A stretch of 62,466 bases of DNA from Rhodobiaceae bacterium (GCA_002704755.1 PAHC01000011.1:258491-320956), one strand, 5' to 3'. Positions 17,319-25,746 are shown, counted from the first letter of the stretch. The notes: a model not told the origin generated them from the sequence alone. Made by a program: numbers and translations.

Positions 17319-18404
17319 TTACTCAAAAAATCGCTCATCGATTCCCATTAGCTCCAATGCATTTAAACCACAAATCTTTTCCCTATCTGACTCAGTCAGT
17401 TCTGGTATTTGGTAAACATGCTCAACTGGGTTAAATTCAGCCATATCAAACGGATAGTCTGTTCCAAGTAAGATACGATCCACTCCATATTGCTTTATTA
17501 AGAAGCTTAATTGTTCATTGGAAAAAACAAGAGTGTCAAAATAAAATTTTGAGAGATAGTAGCTTGGCTTCATGTGGATGTCTTCCCTGCAATCTGGGCG
17601 TGCACCATACGCATGATCCATTCTCGCAAAGTAATGTGATGCAAATGCACCCCCATGACTTAAAACAAATTTTAAATTAGGGAATTTCTCTAATACACCA
17701 CCAAATATCAAATAATGGATCCCAACTGTGGTATCTAATGGATTCCCGATAATGTTCATCATATGATATTTTGATAACCGTGGGCTTGAGAATGATGATG
17801 GGTGTATCAGTATTGGGATATTGAGTTCCTGCACCGCTTCCCAAAAAGGATAGAGCCTTTCAGATGATAACTCTTCATCCTCTTTCACCCTTGCTCCAAT
17901 TTGTATACCCTTAAATCCAAGTTCATTAATACATCTTTTTAGTTCTTTTATTGCTAATTCGGTATCTTGTAATGGCACTGTACCCAAGCCAACATGTGAA
18001 GATTTATTTTCATTAACCGCCCTATGAATTCCATCATTTACTATTTGGCTTGATTCATGACCAAGAGACGGCTCAGTTGAGTAATAAAATTGTCTTGGTG
18101 CGCAAGATAATGCAGCAATGTCAACTTGCATTTTCTCCATATCTGGAAGTCTAAAGCCCATGTCTGTCAAATATGGGGCTCTTTCAGAATGATGTTTTAG
18201 AGTTTGTTCTTTTGATGCCTGACTTGCATATCTGAGTTGAACATTTGAATCATCAGGAATTCTATCACCAATGAGTTTATCTGCTTCAAGAATTCTCATG
18301 TGAATATGAAAATCTACTGTTTTTGTCTTTGGTCTAGGCTTATCCTTGAGGTGCTCTCTCCCAGCAGTGGGCCCGTAAGGCCTCATTGGTATATCATGTT
18401 CCAT
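17319..18404 (-). CDS. Amidohydrolase-family (ACMSD-like) metal-dependent hydrolase or decarboxylase
   Basis: A 361-residue TIM-barrel protein. DFHIHM gives the first HxH metal pair, IPILIHPSS the third His, LSHGGAF the fourth, and LLGTDYPFD the metal-binding Asp. This is the amidohydrolase 2 layout, which includes ACMSD, gamma-resorcylate decarboxylase and related hydrolases. The substrate cannot be named. No signal peptide, so cytoplasmic. Confidence 0.82.
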   Translation of the reverse strand: MEHDIPMRPYGPTAGREHLKDKPRPKTKTVDFHIHMRILEADKLIGDRIPDDSNVQLRYASQASKEQTLKHHSERAPYLTDMGFRLPDMEKMQVDIAALSCAPRQFYYSTEPSLGHESSQIVNDGIHRAVNENKSSHVGLGTVPLQDTELAIKELKRCINELGFKGIQIGARVKEDEELSSERLYPFWEAVQELNIPILIHPSSFSSPRLSKYHMMNIIGNPLDTTVGIHYLIFGGVLEKFPNLKFVLSHGGAFASHYFARMDHAYGARPDCREDIHMKPSYYLSKFYFDTLVFSNEQLSFLIKQYGVDRILLGTDYPFDMAEFNPVEHVYQIPELTESDREKICGLNALELMGIDERFFE

Positions 18405-18518
18405 TTGTAAATCCTTTATCTTAAATTCTATGATTTTAATAAGTTATTATTATTCCATAACTTGTTTGATGTGACAATCAAACATAGCAAAATAAAATAT
18501 AAATTTCTATATCTTTGA

Positions 18519-18929
18519 TTATGAAAAGTTTACAAATAATTTTGAGATATGATACCCGATGTATGATGATAAACCCGTCAATAATGTACCCCAAATAGTA
18601 TCAACAATAGTTACTTGTAGTGGCCAATCCTTCAATGTTGAGTAATTTGTCATATCATATGTAAGATATGCAAAAAATCCAAATAAAGCACCATAAATGA
18701 GTGCTGTATTTGCACTTCCATCTCTCAAAGCAGGTATAGTGGAAAAAATTAATATACCAACTACATATATAGAATAAAAGATAGCTGCTGCTTGCAGATT
18801 CGGTTTATCAGCAAGAATAAAACCAAGATTTCCAAAGTAGAATTTTTTTGCAATAAAGCCTAACCATATAGCATCAATTATGAGAAATATTGTTAGTACA
18901 ATAATATATGTTATTAAGTATTTTGTCAT
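18519..18929 (-). CDS. DUF2177 family membrane protein
   Basis: A 136-residue protein with four hydrophobic segments and the DUF2177 features IDAIWLGFIAKKFY and YLTYDMTNYSTLKDWP. The function is unknown. From family knowledge, such genes occur near ChrR/RpoE systems. Here a TGATC-N17-CGTTATA element, identical in layout to the one upstream of rpoE, lies 26 bases before the start. It is therefore a likely member of the ECF sigma regulon. Confidence 0.85.
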   Translation of the reverse strand: MTKYLITYIIVLTIFLIIDAIWLGFIAKKFYFGNLGFILADKPNLQAAAIFYSIYVVGILIFSTIPALRDGSANTALIYGALFGFFAYLTYDMTNYSTLKDWPLQVTIVDTIWGTLLTGLSSYIGYHISKLFVNFS

Positions 18930-18954
18930 AGCATTACCATTTGTATCATGAACT

Positions 18955-18983
18955 TATAACGTTTACAAATATTGCATAGATCA
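18955..18983 (-). promoter_or_regulatory. Predicted ECF (RpoE) promoter of the DUF2177 gene
   Basis: On the minus strand TGATC (18983-18979), 17 bases, CGTTATA (18961-18955). The -35 and spacing match the site upstream of rpoE exactly. The -35 TGATC resembles that reported for the ChrR-linked sigma factor of Rhodobacter sphaeroides. Confidence 0.65.
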
Positions 18984-18998
18984 AAAAAGTAAAAACAA

Positions 18999-20306
18999 TT
19001 GAGAAATATCTTGTCTGAAAAAATTGCAATTATAGGTGGAGGAATATCAGGATTATCCTCTGCATGGCACATATCTCAAACTCATAATGTCACACTTTTT
19101 GAAAAAAATAATTACCTGGGGGGGCATGCAAATACAATACTTGTAAGTGAAAAACAAAATAAAGTTGTGCCAGTTGATGTAGGCTTCATGGTCTTTAATG
19201 AAATTTGCTATCCAAATCTTATCCAGCTATTCCAAAAGTTGGGTGTTCAGTCACATAACTCTGATATGAGTTTTTCAGTTTCAGATAAAATAAAAGGTTA
19301 TGAATATTCAGGTTCAGGATTAGGTGGTTACTTTGGACAAAGAAAAAATTTATTCAGTTTAAGACATTGGGGACAACTATTATCAATAGTAAGATTTTAT
19401 TCAAAAGCGCAAATAAATATTAAAAAATATAAAACTAATACAACCTTATTAGAGTTTTTAAAGGCCGAGAAACTATCTGACTTCTTCATAGAAAACCACA
19501 TAATACCTATGTGCAGTGCAATATGGTCTTGTGATAATGACGAGATGTTATCCTACCCTGCTCATGATTTTGTTAGCTTCTTTATTAATCATGGATTATT
19601 CAAGCTAAAAAACAGACCCAAATGGAAATCTGTAACTGGTGGGAGTAAAGAATATGTCGAGGCAATCAAAGCATCCCATAAATTCAAAATCAAACTAAAT
19701 GCAAACATTACAAAGATAGAAAAAAAAGAAGAAAAATTTGAAATTATTTTGGATAATGGTGAAAAAGATATATACGACAAATTAATCTTAGCTTCGCCTG
19801 CTAATGAAAGTAAAAAACTAATTGAGTCAGTTGATGAACAATTAGCAGATCTGTTGACTAAGTTTAAATATCAAAAGAATTTAGGCATATTGCACTCTGA
19901 CCCAGATATCATGCCTATTTCAAAAAAAATATGGGCAAGTTGGAACTACACACGCACCAACAAAGATAGTTCAAAATTATCTGTGACTTATTGGCTCAAT
20001 AGTATCCAAAAAATTGATAGTCAAAAAAATTATTTTCTTACTCTAAATCCAGGAGATCAGATCCAAGAAAATCAAATACACAAAAAAATTTATTTCTCAC
20101 ATCCAATTTTTGATTTAGATAATAAAAATACAAAAAAAGAAATTATAAAAAGGCAGGGTAATAATAATATTTGGGTATGCGGCAGCTATTTAGGTTTTGG
20201 GTTTCACGAAGATGGAATACAGAGTGGACTCATAGTTTCAGAAGATATACTAAAAAAAGCAAGACCATGGAAGGTAAAAGAAGGCTCAAATAGAATAGCA
20301 GTTTAG
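18999..20306 (+). CDS. FAD-dependent amine-oxidase-like oxidoreductase of the cfa operon
   Basis: A 435-residue flavoprotein. The FAD motif GGGISG (13-18) is followed by TLFEKNNYLGGHAN, and the C terminus has VCGSYLGFGFHEDGIQSG, as in amine oxidase/phytoene-desaturase-like proteins paired with DUF1365 and CFA-like genes. In Rhodobacter a flavoprotein of this kind is, as I recall, the UfaD desaturase of furan fatty acid synthesis; transfer of that role is inference. The start is TTG at 18999; a second TTG at 19011 (MSEKIAIIGGG) with GAGA before it is equally plausible. I find no ECF-type promoter on this strand. Confidence 0.85.
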   Translation: MRNILSEKIAIIGGGISGLSSAWHISQTHNVTLFEKNNYLGGHANTILVSEKQNKVVPVDVGFMVFNEICYPNLIQLFQKLGVQSHNSDMSFSVSDKIKGYEYSGSGLGGYFGQRKNLFSLRHWGQLLSIVRFYSKAQINIKKYKTNTTLLEFLKAEKLSDFFIENHIIPMCSAIWSCDNDEMLSYPAHDFVSFFINHGLFKLKNRPKWKSVTGGSKEYVEAIKASHKFKIKLNANITKIEKKEEKFEIILDNGEKDIYDKLILASPANESKKLIESVDEQLADLLTKFKYQKNLGILHSDPDIMPISKKIWASWNYTRTNKDSSKLSVTYWLNSIQKIDSQKNYFLTLNPGDQIQENQIHKKIYFSHPIFDLDNKNTKKEIIKRQGNNNIWVCGSYLGFGFHEDGIQSGLIVSEDILKKARPWKVKEGSNRIAV

Positions 20307-20330
20307 TCAGAAATTTATTATGATAATACT

Positions 20331-21104
20331 ATGATGAATAGCAATATCCTCGTTGGCAAAGTAGTACATAAGCGAATAAACCCAATTAAGCACAAACTTC
20401 ATTACAATGTTTTTGCGCTAGAGGTTGACTCAAACAACCTCGAGGATATTGGAAAAAATTCTAGATATTTATCCTACAATAAATTTAATCTCTTTAGTTT
20501 TTTTGATACTGACCATGGTAATGGGAAGTCTATAAGAGATTTTCTATCTGAGATTATTGCAAATACAAAAACAAATAATCCTATTTCAAGGTTTTCGATA
20601 ATTTCGTACCCAAGAGTATTGGGGTATGTGTTCAACCCAATCACAATTTATCTAGGATTTGATGAGTCTAATAAAATTGGACTAATCATTTATGAGGTAA
20701 ATAACACATTTGGACAGAGAGTGATTTATGTATTACCAAACAATAATAAAGAAGAAATAATCTATCAGAGGTGCGACAAGAAGTTATTTATCTCACCATT
20801 TAATGGAGATAACGGAGTATATACTTTTCATGTAAAAGATAATGAGCAATCTTTCCAAATTGGAATTAATTTGAAAGTAGATGATGAACCGATCATAAAT
20901 GCTTACTTCTTTGGTCAAAAATTTGAGCTAAATCATAAAAATCTTATGAAAACATTCAGAAGTAATTTATTCCTAACATTTAAAGTAATTATCGCTATAC
21001 ACTATGAAGCCCTAAAATTATATTTTAAGGGGATGAAATTCAAAAAGAAACCCCAAGTAGAGAAAATTCAAATATGTTACATTAGCGCAGAAGATATAAG
21101 TTAA
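20331..21104 (+). CDS. DUF1365 domain-containing protein
   Basis: A 257-residue protein starting NILVGKVVHKRINPIKHKLHYNVF, with SYPRVLGYVFNPITIYLGFD and YEVNNTFGQRVIYV, the DUF1365 signature. The family is nearly always found beside CFA-like methyltransferases and amine-oxidase-like flavoproteins, so a part in lipid modification is likely but unproven. It follows the flavoprotein by 24 bases and its stop directly abuts the next ATG. Confidence 0.9.
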   Translation: MMNSNILVGKVVHKRINPIKHKLHYNVFALEVDSNNLEDIGKNSRYLSYNKFNLFSFFDTDHGNGKSIRDFLSEIIANTKTNNPISRFSIISYPRVLGYVFNPITIYLGFDESNKIGLIIYEVNNTFGQRVIYVLPNNNKEEIIYQRCDKKLFISPFNGDNGVYTFHVKDNEQSFQIGINLKVDDEPIINAYFFGQKFELNHKNLMKTFRSNLFLTFKVIIAIHYEALKLYFKGMKFKKKPQVEKIQICYISAEDIS

Positions 21105-22265
21105 ATGATGAAGAAATATATCAAGAAATTATTTAGTTGGGAGCCACAAGGATCAATAAGGATTATTTTTCCTGATGGTACAGAGCACTTGCTAGGATCA
21201 GAAGAAACTGATCTTTATATGAAATTTAATAATTATAAGATTGTCTGGAATTTCTTCACAAGTAGGGCAAATGCATTCAGTGATTGCTATGTAAATGGTG
21301 ATATTGAATGCTCTGATTTAACAAGTTTCTTTATATTTTACCTCAGAAATAAAGAAAAGTTTGATAATATGGCTCCGTTTAAAATCTTGAAACTCAATTT
21401 ATCCTACCTTAGTCATTTGCTCAGATGGAATAGTATCAGCGGGGCAAGAAAAAATATAAGAGCTCATTATGATATGGGTAATGACTTTTTTGCTGAGTGG
21501 CTTGACGAAAGCATGCAATATTCGAGTGCTCATTTTAATGAAGACAACAAAATATTGGAAGATGCCCAAAATAATAAACTACAAAAATTAAATGCATACC
21601 TAGACATTAAAGATGATGAGACCATACTGGAAATAGGCTGCGGATGGGGCACACTATCGCAATATTTGTTTAATAAAAATAATATCAATATTGATGCCAT
21701 TACAATCTCTGATGAACAGCTGAGGTTTGCGCGTACATTGAATCTTAAATCATCAAATAAAAAATGTGATTTTAAATTACAAGATTATCGAAATACGGAC
21801 TCTAAATATAATAAGATCGTATCTATAGAAATGATTGAGGCAGTGGGGAAAAAATATTTACCCATTTACCTTGATACAATAAGAAAATGTCTAAAAAATG
21901 ATGGCCACGCTATTATCCAAGGTATTACAATAGCAGATGATAAATTTGATGAGTACAGCAACCAAGTTGACTTCATTCAAAAATATATTTTTCCTGGAGG
22001 GTTCTTACCCAGCCAAAAATACTTAGAGGAAATTGCAATGTCAAAGGGATTAGAAATTGAAACTCTAGACGAACTCAATCTCTCTTATGCAAAAACACTG
22101 AGAATATGGAGAGAACGATTTAATACTAAATGGTCAAAAATAAAGACAATGGGATATGATGATAAATTTAAAAGAATTTGGAATTATTACTTATCATATT
22201 GTGAGGCAGGGTTTGTTGAGAAATCAATTTTTGTAAATGTATTTAAATTTAAACCAAAAAATTAA
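21105..22265 (+). CDS. CFA-synthase-like SAM-dependent fatty-acyl methyltransferase (altered active site)
   Basis: A 386-residue member of the cyclopropane-fatty-acyl-phospholipid synthase family. HYDMGNDFF (121-129), the SAM loop EIGCGWG (176-182) and YIFPGGFLPS are present. However Ser141 (QYSSAHF) replaces the conserved Cys139 of E. coli Cfa, and Gln272 (IQGITI) replaces His266. Both are bicarbonate ligands in Cfa, while Glu245 is kept. The enzyme may therefore methylate unsaturated acyl chains without closing a cyclopropane ring, as reported for UfaM. It is the third gene of the flavoprotein-DUF1365 operon. Confidence 0.85.
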   Translation: MMKKYIKKLFSWEPQGSIRIIFPDGTEHLLGSEETDLYMKFNNYKIVWNFFTSRANAFSDCYVNGDIECSDLTSFFIFYLRNKEKFDNMAPFKILKLNLSYLSHLLRWNSISGARKNIRAHYDMGNDFFAEWLDESMQYSSAHFNEDNKILEDAQNNKLQKLNAYLDIKDDETILEIGCGWGTLSQYLFNKNNINIDAITISDEQLRFARTLNLKSSNKKCDFKLQDYRNTDSKYNKIVSIEMIEAVGKKYLPIYLDTIRKCLKNDGHAIIQGITIADDKFDEYSNQVDFIQKYIFPGGFLPSQKYLEEIAMSKGLEIETLDELNLSYAKTLRIWRERFNTKWSKIKTMGYDDKFKRIWNYYLSYCEAGFVEKSIFVNVFKFKPKN

Positions 22266-22266
22266 G

Positions 22267-23031
22267 TTATTTTTTCCAAATCATCTTATTTATGAAATAA
22301 AAATAAAGGCTGTTTGGCATAATTCTAAGCATCTTAAGAACCAAGCCAAAGAAAAAAGGGAATATAATTTCATACTTTGATTTTTCTAGTCCTGATATTA
22401 TTTTTTTGGTTGCATATTCTATTGATACCATACTTGGCATCGGAAACTTATTCACTTTACTTGCATCAGTATCAACAAAACCGGGATTGATTAATGAAAC
22501 GGTAATGCCATACTGACGTAGTTCTGATTTGAGTACCTCTGCTAAATTTATTAAAGCAGCTTTGGTTGGGCTATATGCTATTGAATTTGGAAGTCCCCTA
22601 TAGCCAGCGACAGAAGCCATAATCGCTATATGGCCACTTTTTCTTTTTATGAAATGAGGAATAATAATTTTAAGGCAATTCATTACTCCAAAGTAATTTA
22701 TATCTATGGACTCCTTAACGAGGTTATAATTCTGATCTAAATTATCAACTGTGAATAATCTACTTATGCCAGCATTCAGTATTATTAAATCTGGAAGATT
22801 GTGCGTACTTTCCGTAAATATTTTTGTGTCTTTTATGAGCTTTTTCTCATCCGTTACATCCATAACTAACGGTATTATGTTTTCAGACATTTTACTGATT
22901 TCAGATAACCTATCTTCACGGCGAGCTGAAGCGAAAACTTTCACACCTTTTTTAGCAAGTGCTATAGATAGGTTTCTACCGATACCAGAACTTGCACCAG
23001 TAACCCAAGCAGACTTCCATTTATGGGACAT
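22267..23031 (-). CDS. SDR family oxidoreductase of the rpoE-chrR operon
   Basis: A 254-residue classical SDR. TGASSGIGR binds NADP (the following ASARRED supplies basic residues), NAG lies mid-protein, and IMASVAGYRG with YSPTKAAL gives Ser-Tyr-Lys catalysis. A hydrophobic C terminus suggests membrane association. It is the third gene after rpoE and chrR (four-base gap to chrR), and its stop is one base from that of the convergent methyltransferase. A lipid or lipid-peroxide-derived carbonyl substrate is a guess from context. Confidence 0.85.
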   Translation of the reverse strand: MSHKWKSAWVTGASSGIGRNLSIALAKKGVKVFASARREDRLSEISKMSENIIPLVMDVTDEKKLIKDTKIFTESTHNLPDLIILNAGISRLFTVDNLDQNYNLVKESIDINYFGVMNCLKIIIPHFIKRKSGHIAIMASVAGYRGLPNSIAYSPTKAALINLAEVLKSELRQYGITVSLINPGFVDTDASKVNKFPMPSMVSIEYATKKIISGLEKSKYEIIFPFFFGLVLKMLRIMPNSLYFYFINKMIWKK

Positions 23032-23035
23032 TTAT

Positions 23036-23686
23036 TTAAATACGTACAATTGATTGATACATATTTGCGATTAGACTCTTAAAGACCATCGGCCCATCAG
23101 TTGCGATCACACAAATGCAATCTTCCTTTGAACTTACAACTGGTTCATGATGCGTTGACATGTCATGATCTGCTATATCTCCAGCTGCATAGGTACCGTT
23201 TTGATCGTCGAAAGCGCCCTTCAACACAAGGGTTAATTCACCGCCTTTATGCCCATGTTCAGGTATTTTCTTTTTAGGCTTAATCTTTAAAAAAGTTAAG
23301 TGACAATTGGATTTATCACTGATTTTAACTTGGCTTTTTTGGATTCCAGGAGCAAAGAATGACCACTGAATATCATCTAGATGATTACCGATGTATCTCT
23401 GTAAGGAAACTGGGACTTCAGAATTAAGGTCAAAATCAATCTTTTTAATTTCAGGGCTATTATTTTTGTTATTAAGTTTATTCAGAAACACATTGTAATC
23501 TTGTGTCTTTTCCTTTTTTTCAACGGCATTTTCCATCATTGATGCGCCAAGTTCATTCCCTATTTGTACAATTTCTTTACAGTGGGCACAATTTTCTGTG
23601 TGTGATGCTACAAGAGTACTAAAAGCTAGGCTTAAAGTTCCGCTTGAATATGAAATTAATGTTGATAGATCTGGATGTTGTTTCAT
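23036..23686 (-). CDS. chrR: ChrR-type zinc-binding anti-sigma factor with cupin domain
   Basis: A 216-residue protein. The N-terminal anti-sigma domain has His4, His29, Cys33 and Cys36 (SHTENCAHC), with the same spacing as the zinc ligands of Rhodobacter sphaeroides ChrR. The C-terminal cupin has His144, His146, Glu150 and His180 (EHGHKGGE, STHH), again equally spaced to the ChrR metal site. ChrR holds RpoE inactive until singlet oxygen or organic hydroperoxide triggers release. It overlaps rpoE by four bases. Confidence 0.93.
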   Translation of the reverse strand: MKQHPDLSTLISYSSGTLSLAFSTLVASHTENCAHCKEIVQIGNELGASMMENAVEKKEKTQDYNVFLNKLNNKNNSPEIKKIDFDLNSEVPVSLQRYIGNHLDDIQWSFFAPGIQKSQVKISDKSNCHLTFLKIKPKKKIPEHGHKGGELTLVLKGAFDDQNGTYAAGDIADHDMSTHHEPVVSSKEDCICVIATDGPMVFKSLIANMYQSIVRI

Positions 23687-24231
23687 GCTTGTAATTCCTT
23701 AAGATTATCTTTCATCTTTTGATAAGCTAGCCTCATACGTGACTTGACTGTTCCTATTGGGATACTCAACTCACTTGCTATTTCTTCTTGGGTTAAGTCA
23801 TTAACAAATGATAGCTCAATGACTCTTCTTTGTTTTAGGGGCAACAGTTCAATCGCCTTTTTAACATGGGCAGAAATTGATTTTTGTTCGACAATATCTA
23901 AACCGCTGTCATTATCTGAAGCAATGTCAACTTCTGAAATATCTGTGTAAGGTTGTGAAGACTTTTTTCTTAGTAAATCGATCCTATTATTCCTTGCGAT
24001 AGTGTATACCCACGAACTGAATGATCCTTTATCAGGATTATACATGTGGATTTTCTCCCAAATATTTATCATCGTATCGTGCATAAGATCTTCTGCCTGA
24101 GCTCCATCAGCACCGCTTCTCATCAGTAGTGATTTGATTTTTGGTGCAAAATAATTAAATATAATTTCAAAGTCTTTTGTATTCTTCTCAGCTTGAAATT
24201 TTTTTACTAAGTCCTTGTTTACTTCCAACAT
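23683..24231 (-). CDS. rpoE: ECF RNA polymerase sigma factor, RpoE (ChrR-linked)
   Basis: A 182-residue ECF sigma factor. Region 2 is seen in LMHDTMINIWEKIHMY and FSSWVYTIARNNRIDLLRK. Region 4 is ELLPLKQRRVIELSFVNDL followed by the helix-turn-helix TQEEIASELSIPIGTVKSRM. Coupling to chrR identifies it as the photo-oxidative stress sigma factor. A TGATC-N17-CGTTTTA site 41 bases upstream indicates autoregulation. An inverted repeat sits near the expected transcript start. Confidence 0.94.
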   Translation of the reverse strand: MLEVNKDLVKKFQAEKNTKDFEIIFNYFAPKIKSLLMRSGADGAQAEDLMHDTMINIWEKIHMYNPDKGSFSSWVYTIARNNRIDLLRKKSSQPYTDISEVDIASDNDSGLDIVEQKSISAHVKKAIELLPLKQRRVIELSFVNDLTQEEIASELSIPIGTVKSRMRLAYQKMKDNLKELQA

Positions 24232-24247
24232 TATTTTTTATATTTGT

Positions 24248-24266
24248 GTTACATTACATATGTAAC
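24248..24266. repeat. Inverted repeat in the rpoE leader
   Basis: GTTACAT (24248-24254), five bases, ATGTAAC (24260-24266), with a nested perfect palindrome TTACATATGTAA. It lies just downstream of the predicted rpoE -10, so it covers the likely start of transcription. It could be an operator or an mRNA hairpin. No known regulator motif was recognised. Confidence 0.5.
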
Positions 24267-24271
24267 AATCA

Positions 24272-24300
24272 TAAAACGTTTTTTTCTACAAAAAAGATCA
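24272..24300 (-). promoter_or_regulatory. Predicted autoregulated ECF promoter of rpoE-chrR
   Basis: On the minus strand TGATC (24300-24296), 17 bases, CGTTTTA (24278-24272). Same layout as the DUF2177 site. Autoregulation of this sigma factor class is established in Rhodobacter. Confidence 0.65.
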
Positions 24301-24314
24301 TTCATTCCCATGAT

Positions 24315-24343
24315 TAATCTAACTGCTTGCCAATAACGTTGTA
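24315..24343 (+). promoter_or_regulatory. Predicted ECF promoter of the second SDR gene
   Basis: TAATC (24315-24319), 17 bases, CGTTGTA (24337-24343). One mismatch in the -35 compared with TGATC. The expected transcript start is near 24350, which leaves a leader of about ten bases carrying only the GGAG ribosome site. It is back to back with the rpoE promoter. Confidence 0.45.
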
Positions 24344-24359
24344 CTAAGTGGAGATTCTT

Positions 24360-25094
24360 ATGAATACAAATACAAATAATAAATTTCAGAATGCAAAAGT
24401 ATTAGTGGTTGGTGCCACTGGAGGGATTGGTTCTGCGTTTGTTGAGAAAATTAAACAGCTTGATAAAGACAATATTATCATAGAAGTGGTTCGTAAAAAA
24501 AAATATAACCACCAAATTGAGGTCGATATGCTTGATGAAGAATCAATGACACAATGTGCTTTAGAAATTCACAAACAACATGGGACTATCGATATGATAC
24601 TAAATACTGTTGGTTTACTGCACTCTGATGGTGCGATGCCTGAAAGAGCTTACAAAGAAATAAACCAAGATTTCCTTCAAAAGACTTTCGAAGCAAACAC
24701 TTTCATACCATTCTTAGTTTCTAAACATTTTATTCCACTGCTATCAAAAAATAAGACCTCATTGATAGCATTTATGTCCGCCAGAATTGGCAGTATATCT
24801 GACAATAATCTTGGTGGCTGGTATAGTTATAGAGCGTCAAAGTCAGCTCTCAATATGCTGATTAAAACCTTATCAATTGAACTCTCATATAAAAATAAAA
24901 ATGCTATCTGTATAGGCCTTCATCCTGGAACTGTAAAGACAAATTTATCGGATCCATTTTCTGAGAAAATTAAAGCATATAAAGTATTTTCTAAAGAAGA
25001 GTCTATTGATTATCTTGTTAATCAAATTAATCGTGTTGACCAAACATTTAGTGGTAAATTAATTGACTGGAAAGGCGATGTAATTCCCTACTAA
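24360..25094 (+). CDS. SDR family NAD(P)-dependent oxidoreductase
   Basis: A 244-residue SDR with VVGATGGIGSAF, a mid-protein NTVGLLH in place of the usual NAG, and SARIGSISDN...YRASKSAL with catalytic Ser, Tyr and Lys. It resembles the C-factor/CsgA-like group. The ATG at 24360 is chosen because GGAG (24350-24353) lies six bases before it; a GTG at 24348 is in frame but overlaps the predicted promoter region. It is divergent from rpoE and probably in the same regulon. The substrate is unknown. Confidence 0.88.
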   Translation: MNTNTNNKFQNAKVLVVGATGGIGSAFVEKIKQLDKDNIIIEVVRKKKYNHQIEVDMLDEESMTQCALEIHKQHGTIDMILNTVGLLHSDGAMPERAYKEINQDFLQKTFEANTFIPFLVSKHFIPLLSKNKTSLIAFMSARIGSISDNNLGGWYSYRASKSALNMLIKTLSIELSYKNKNAICIGLHPGTVKTNLSDPFSEKIKAYKVFSKEESIDYLVNQINRVDQTFSGKLIDWKGDVIPY

Positions 25095-25116
25095 TTTTCA
25101 TTGAGAAGAATCAGAC

Positions 25117-25266
25117 ATGGAACCAGACATCACAAAAAGTATTGTTAGAGAGTACCGGAGAGAGAAAAGGCGAGCATATCATGTTAAAAAGAGAAAAGGC
25201 AGAATAGACAATAGAACAGGAAAACCTGGGAAAAAAAGTAGTTCAGCCTACCAATATTATAAATAA
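25117..25266 (+). CDS. Small basic protein (49 aa), unrecognised
   Basis: An ORF starting MEPDITKSIVREYRREKRR. About two fifths of its residues are Lys or Arg, with a Ser-Tyr-rich C terminus (SSSAYQYYK) and no hydrophobic segment. GAGAAGAA precedes the ATG. It starts 22 bases after the SDR stop, so it would be on the same stress transcript. A nucleic-acid-binding role would suit the charge but is a guess. It could also be a chance ORF. Confidence 0.5.
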   Translation: MEPDITKSIVREYRREKRRAYHVKKRKGRIDNRTGKPGKKSSSAYQYYK

Positions 25267-25386
25267 AAAAACTTATCAACTAGAGCTAACGATATTGTTG
25301 AAATACGCTTATACCGATCAGGGTAAGTTTGGAGATAAGTTGGGCATGATTACTAATGTTTGTATTTTCCTATTTGATTCCTACTA

Positions 25387-25746
25387 TTACTCGTGTTCTC
25401 CACCCGGATCTCTTTTGTCTAGCTTGATCTTAACACCATTAGACCAAATGTAATTTCTTGTCCTGTTAACAGAATGGTATCCATTTAAAAAACTATATGG
25501 TGAATTCTCAGCAATATCAAATGTCGTAACGGTTACTATGATAGCTGCTAAGAGCGTTGTATGAGCAATTGCACTAATACCAAAGGCAAAAACACTTTCA
25601 ACAATCATTAGGCCAAATACAATGCTCCACATAAAAGCGAGCACTTGCATTATCATGTGTTGTACATGTAAGTCTGGTATGTTTTTTAGGGGATTGTGCC
25701 TTGCATCCATCACGCCATTCCATGTGTTGTAAATATATTCTCTCAT
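25387..25746 (-). CDS. Unknown membrane protein with two predicted helices
   Basis: A 119-residue protein with a soluble start (MREYIYNTWNGVMDARHNPL), two hydrophobic segments at about 32-52 and 57-75, then a basic C-terminal tail rich in Asn and Lys. I do not recognise the family. A TGAAC-N17-CGTTATA element lies about 145 bases upstream on the same strand, which ties it to the rpoE island. Good codon structure and an isolated position support a real gene. Confidence 0.7.
   Translation of the reverse strand: MREYIYNTWNGVMDARHNPLKNIPDLHVQHMIMQVLAFMWSIVFGLMIVESVFAFGISAIAHTTLLAAIIVTVTTFDIAENSPYSFLNGYHSVNRTRNYIWSNGVKIKLDKRDPGGEHE

Noticed and set aside
25267..25386. AACTTATC and GATAAGTT about 55 bases apart as a structured RNA.
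   Set aside because: Eight pairs with a long loop are expected by chance in AT-rich DNA, and no further pairing supports it.
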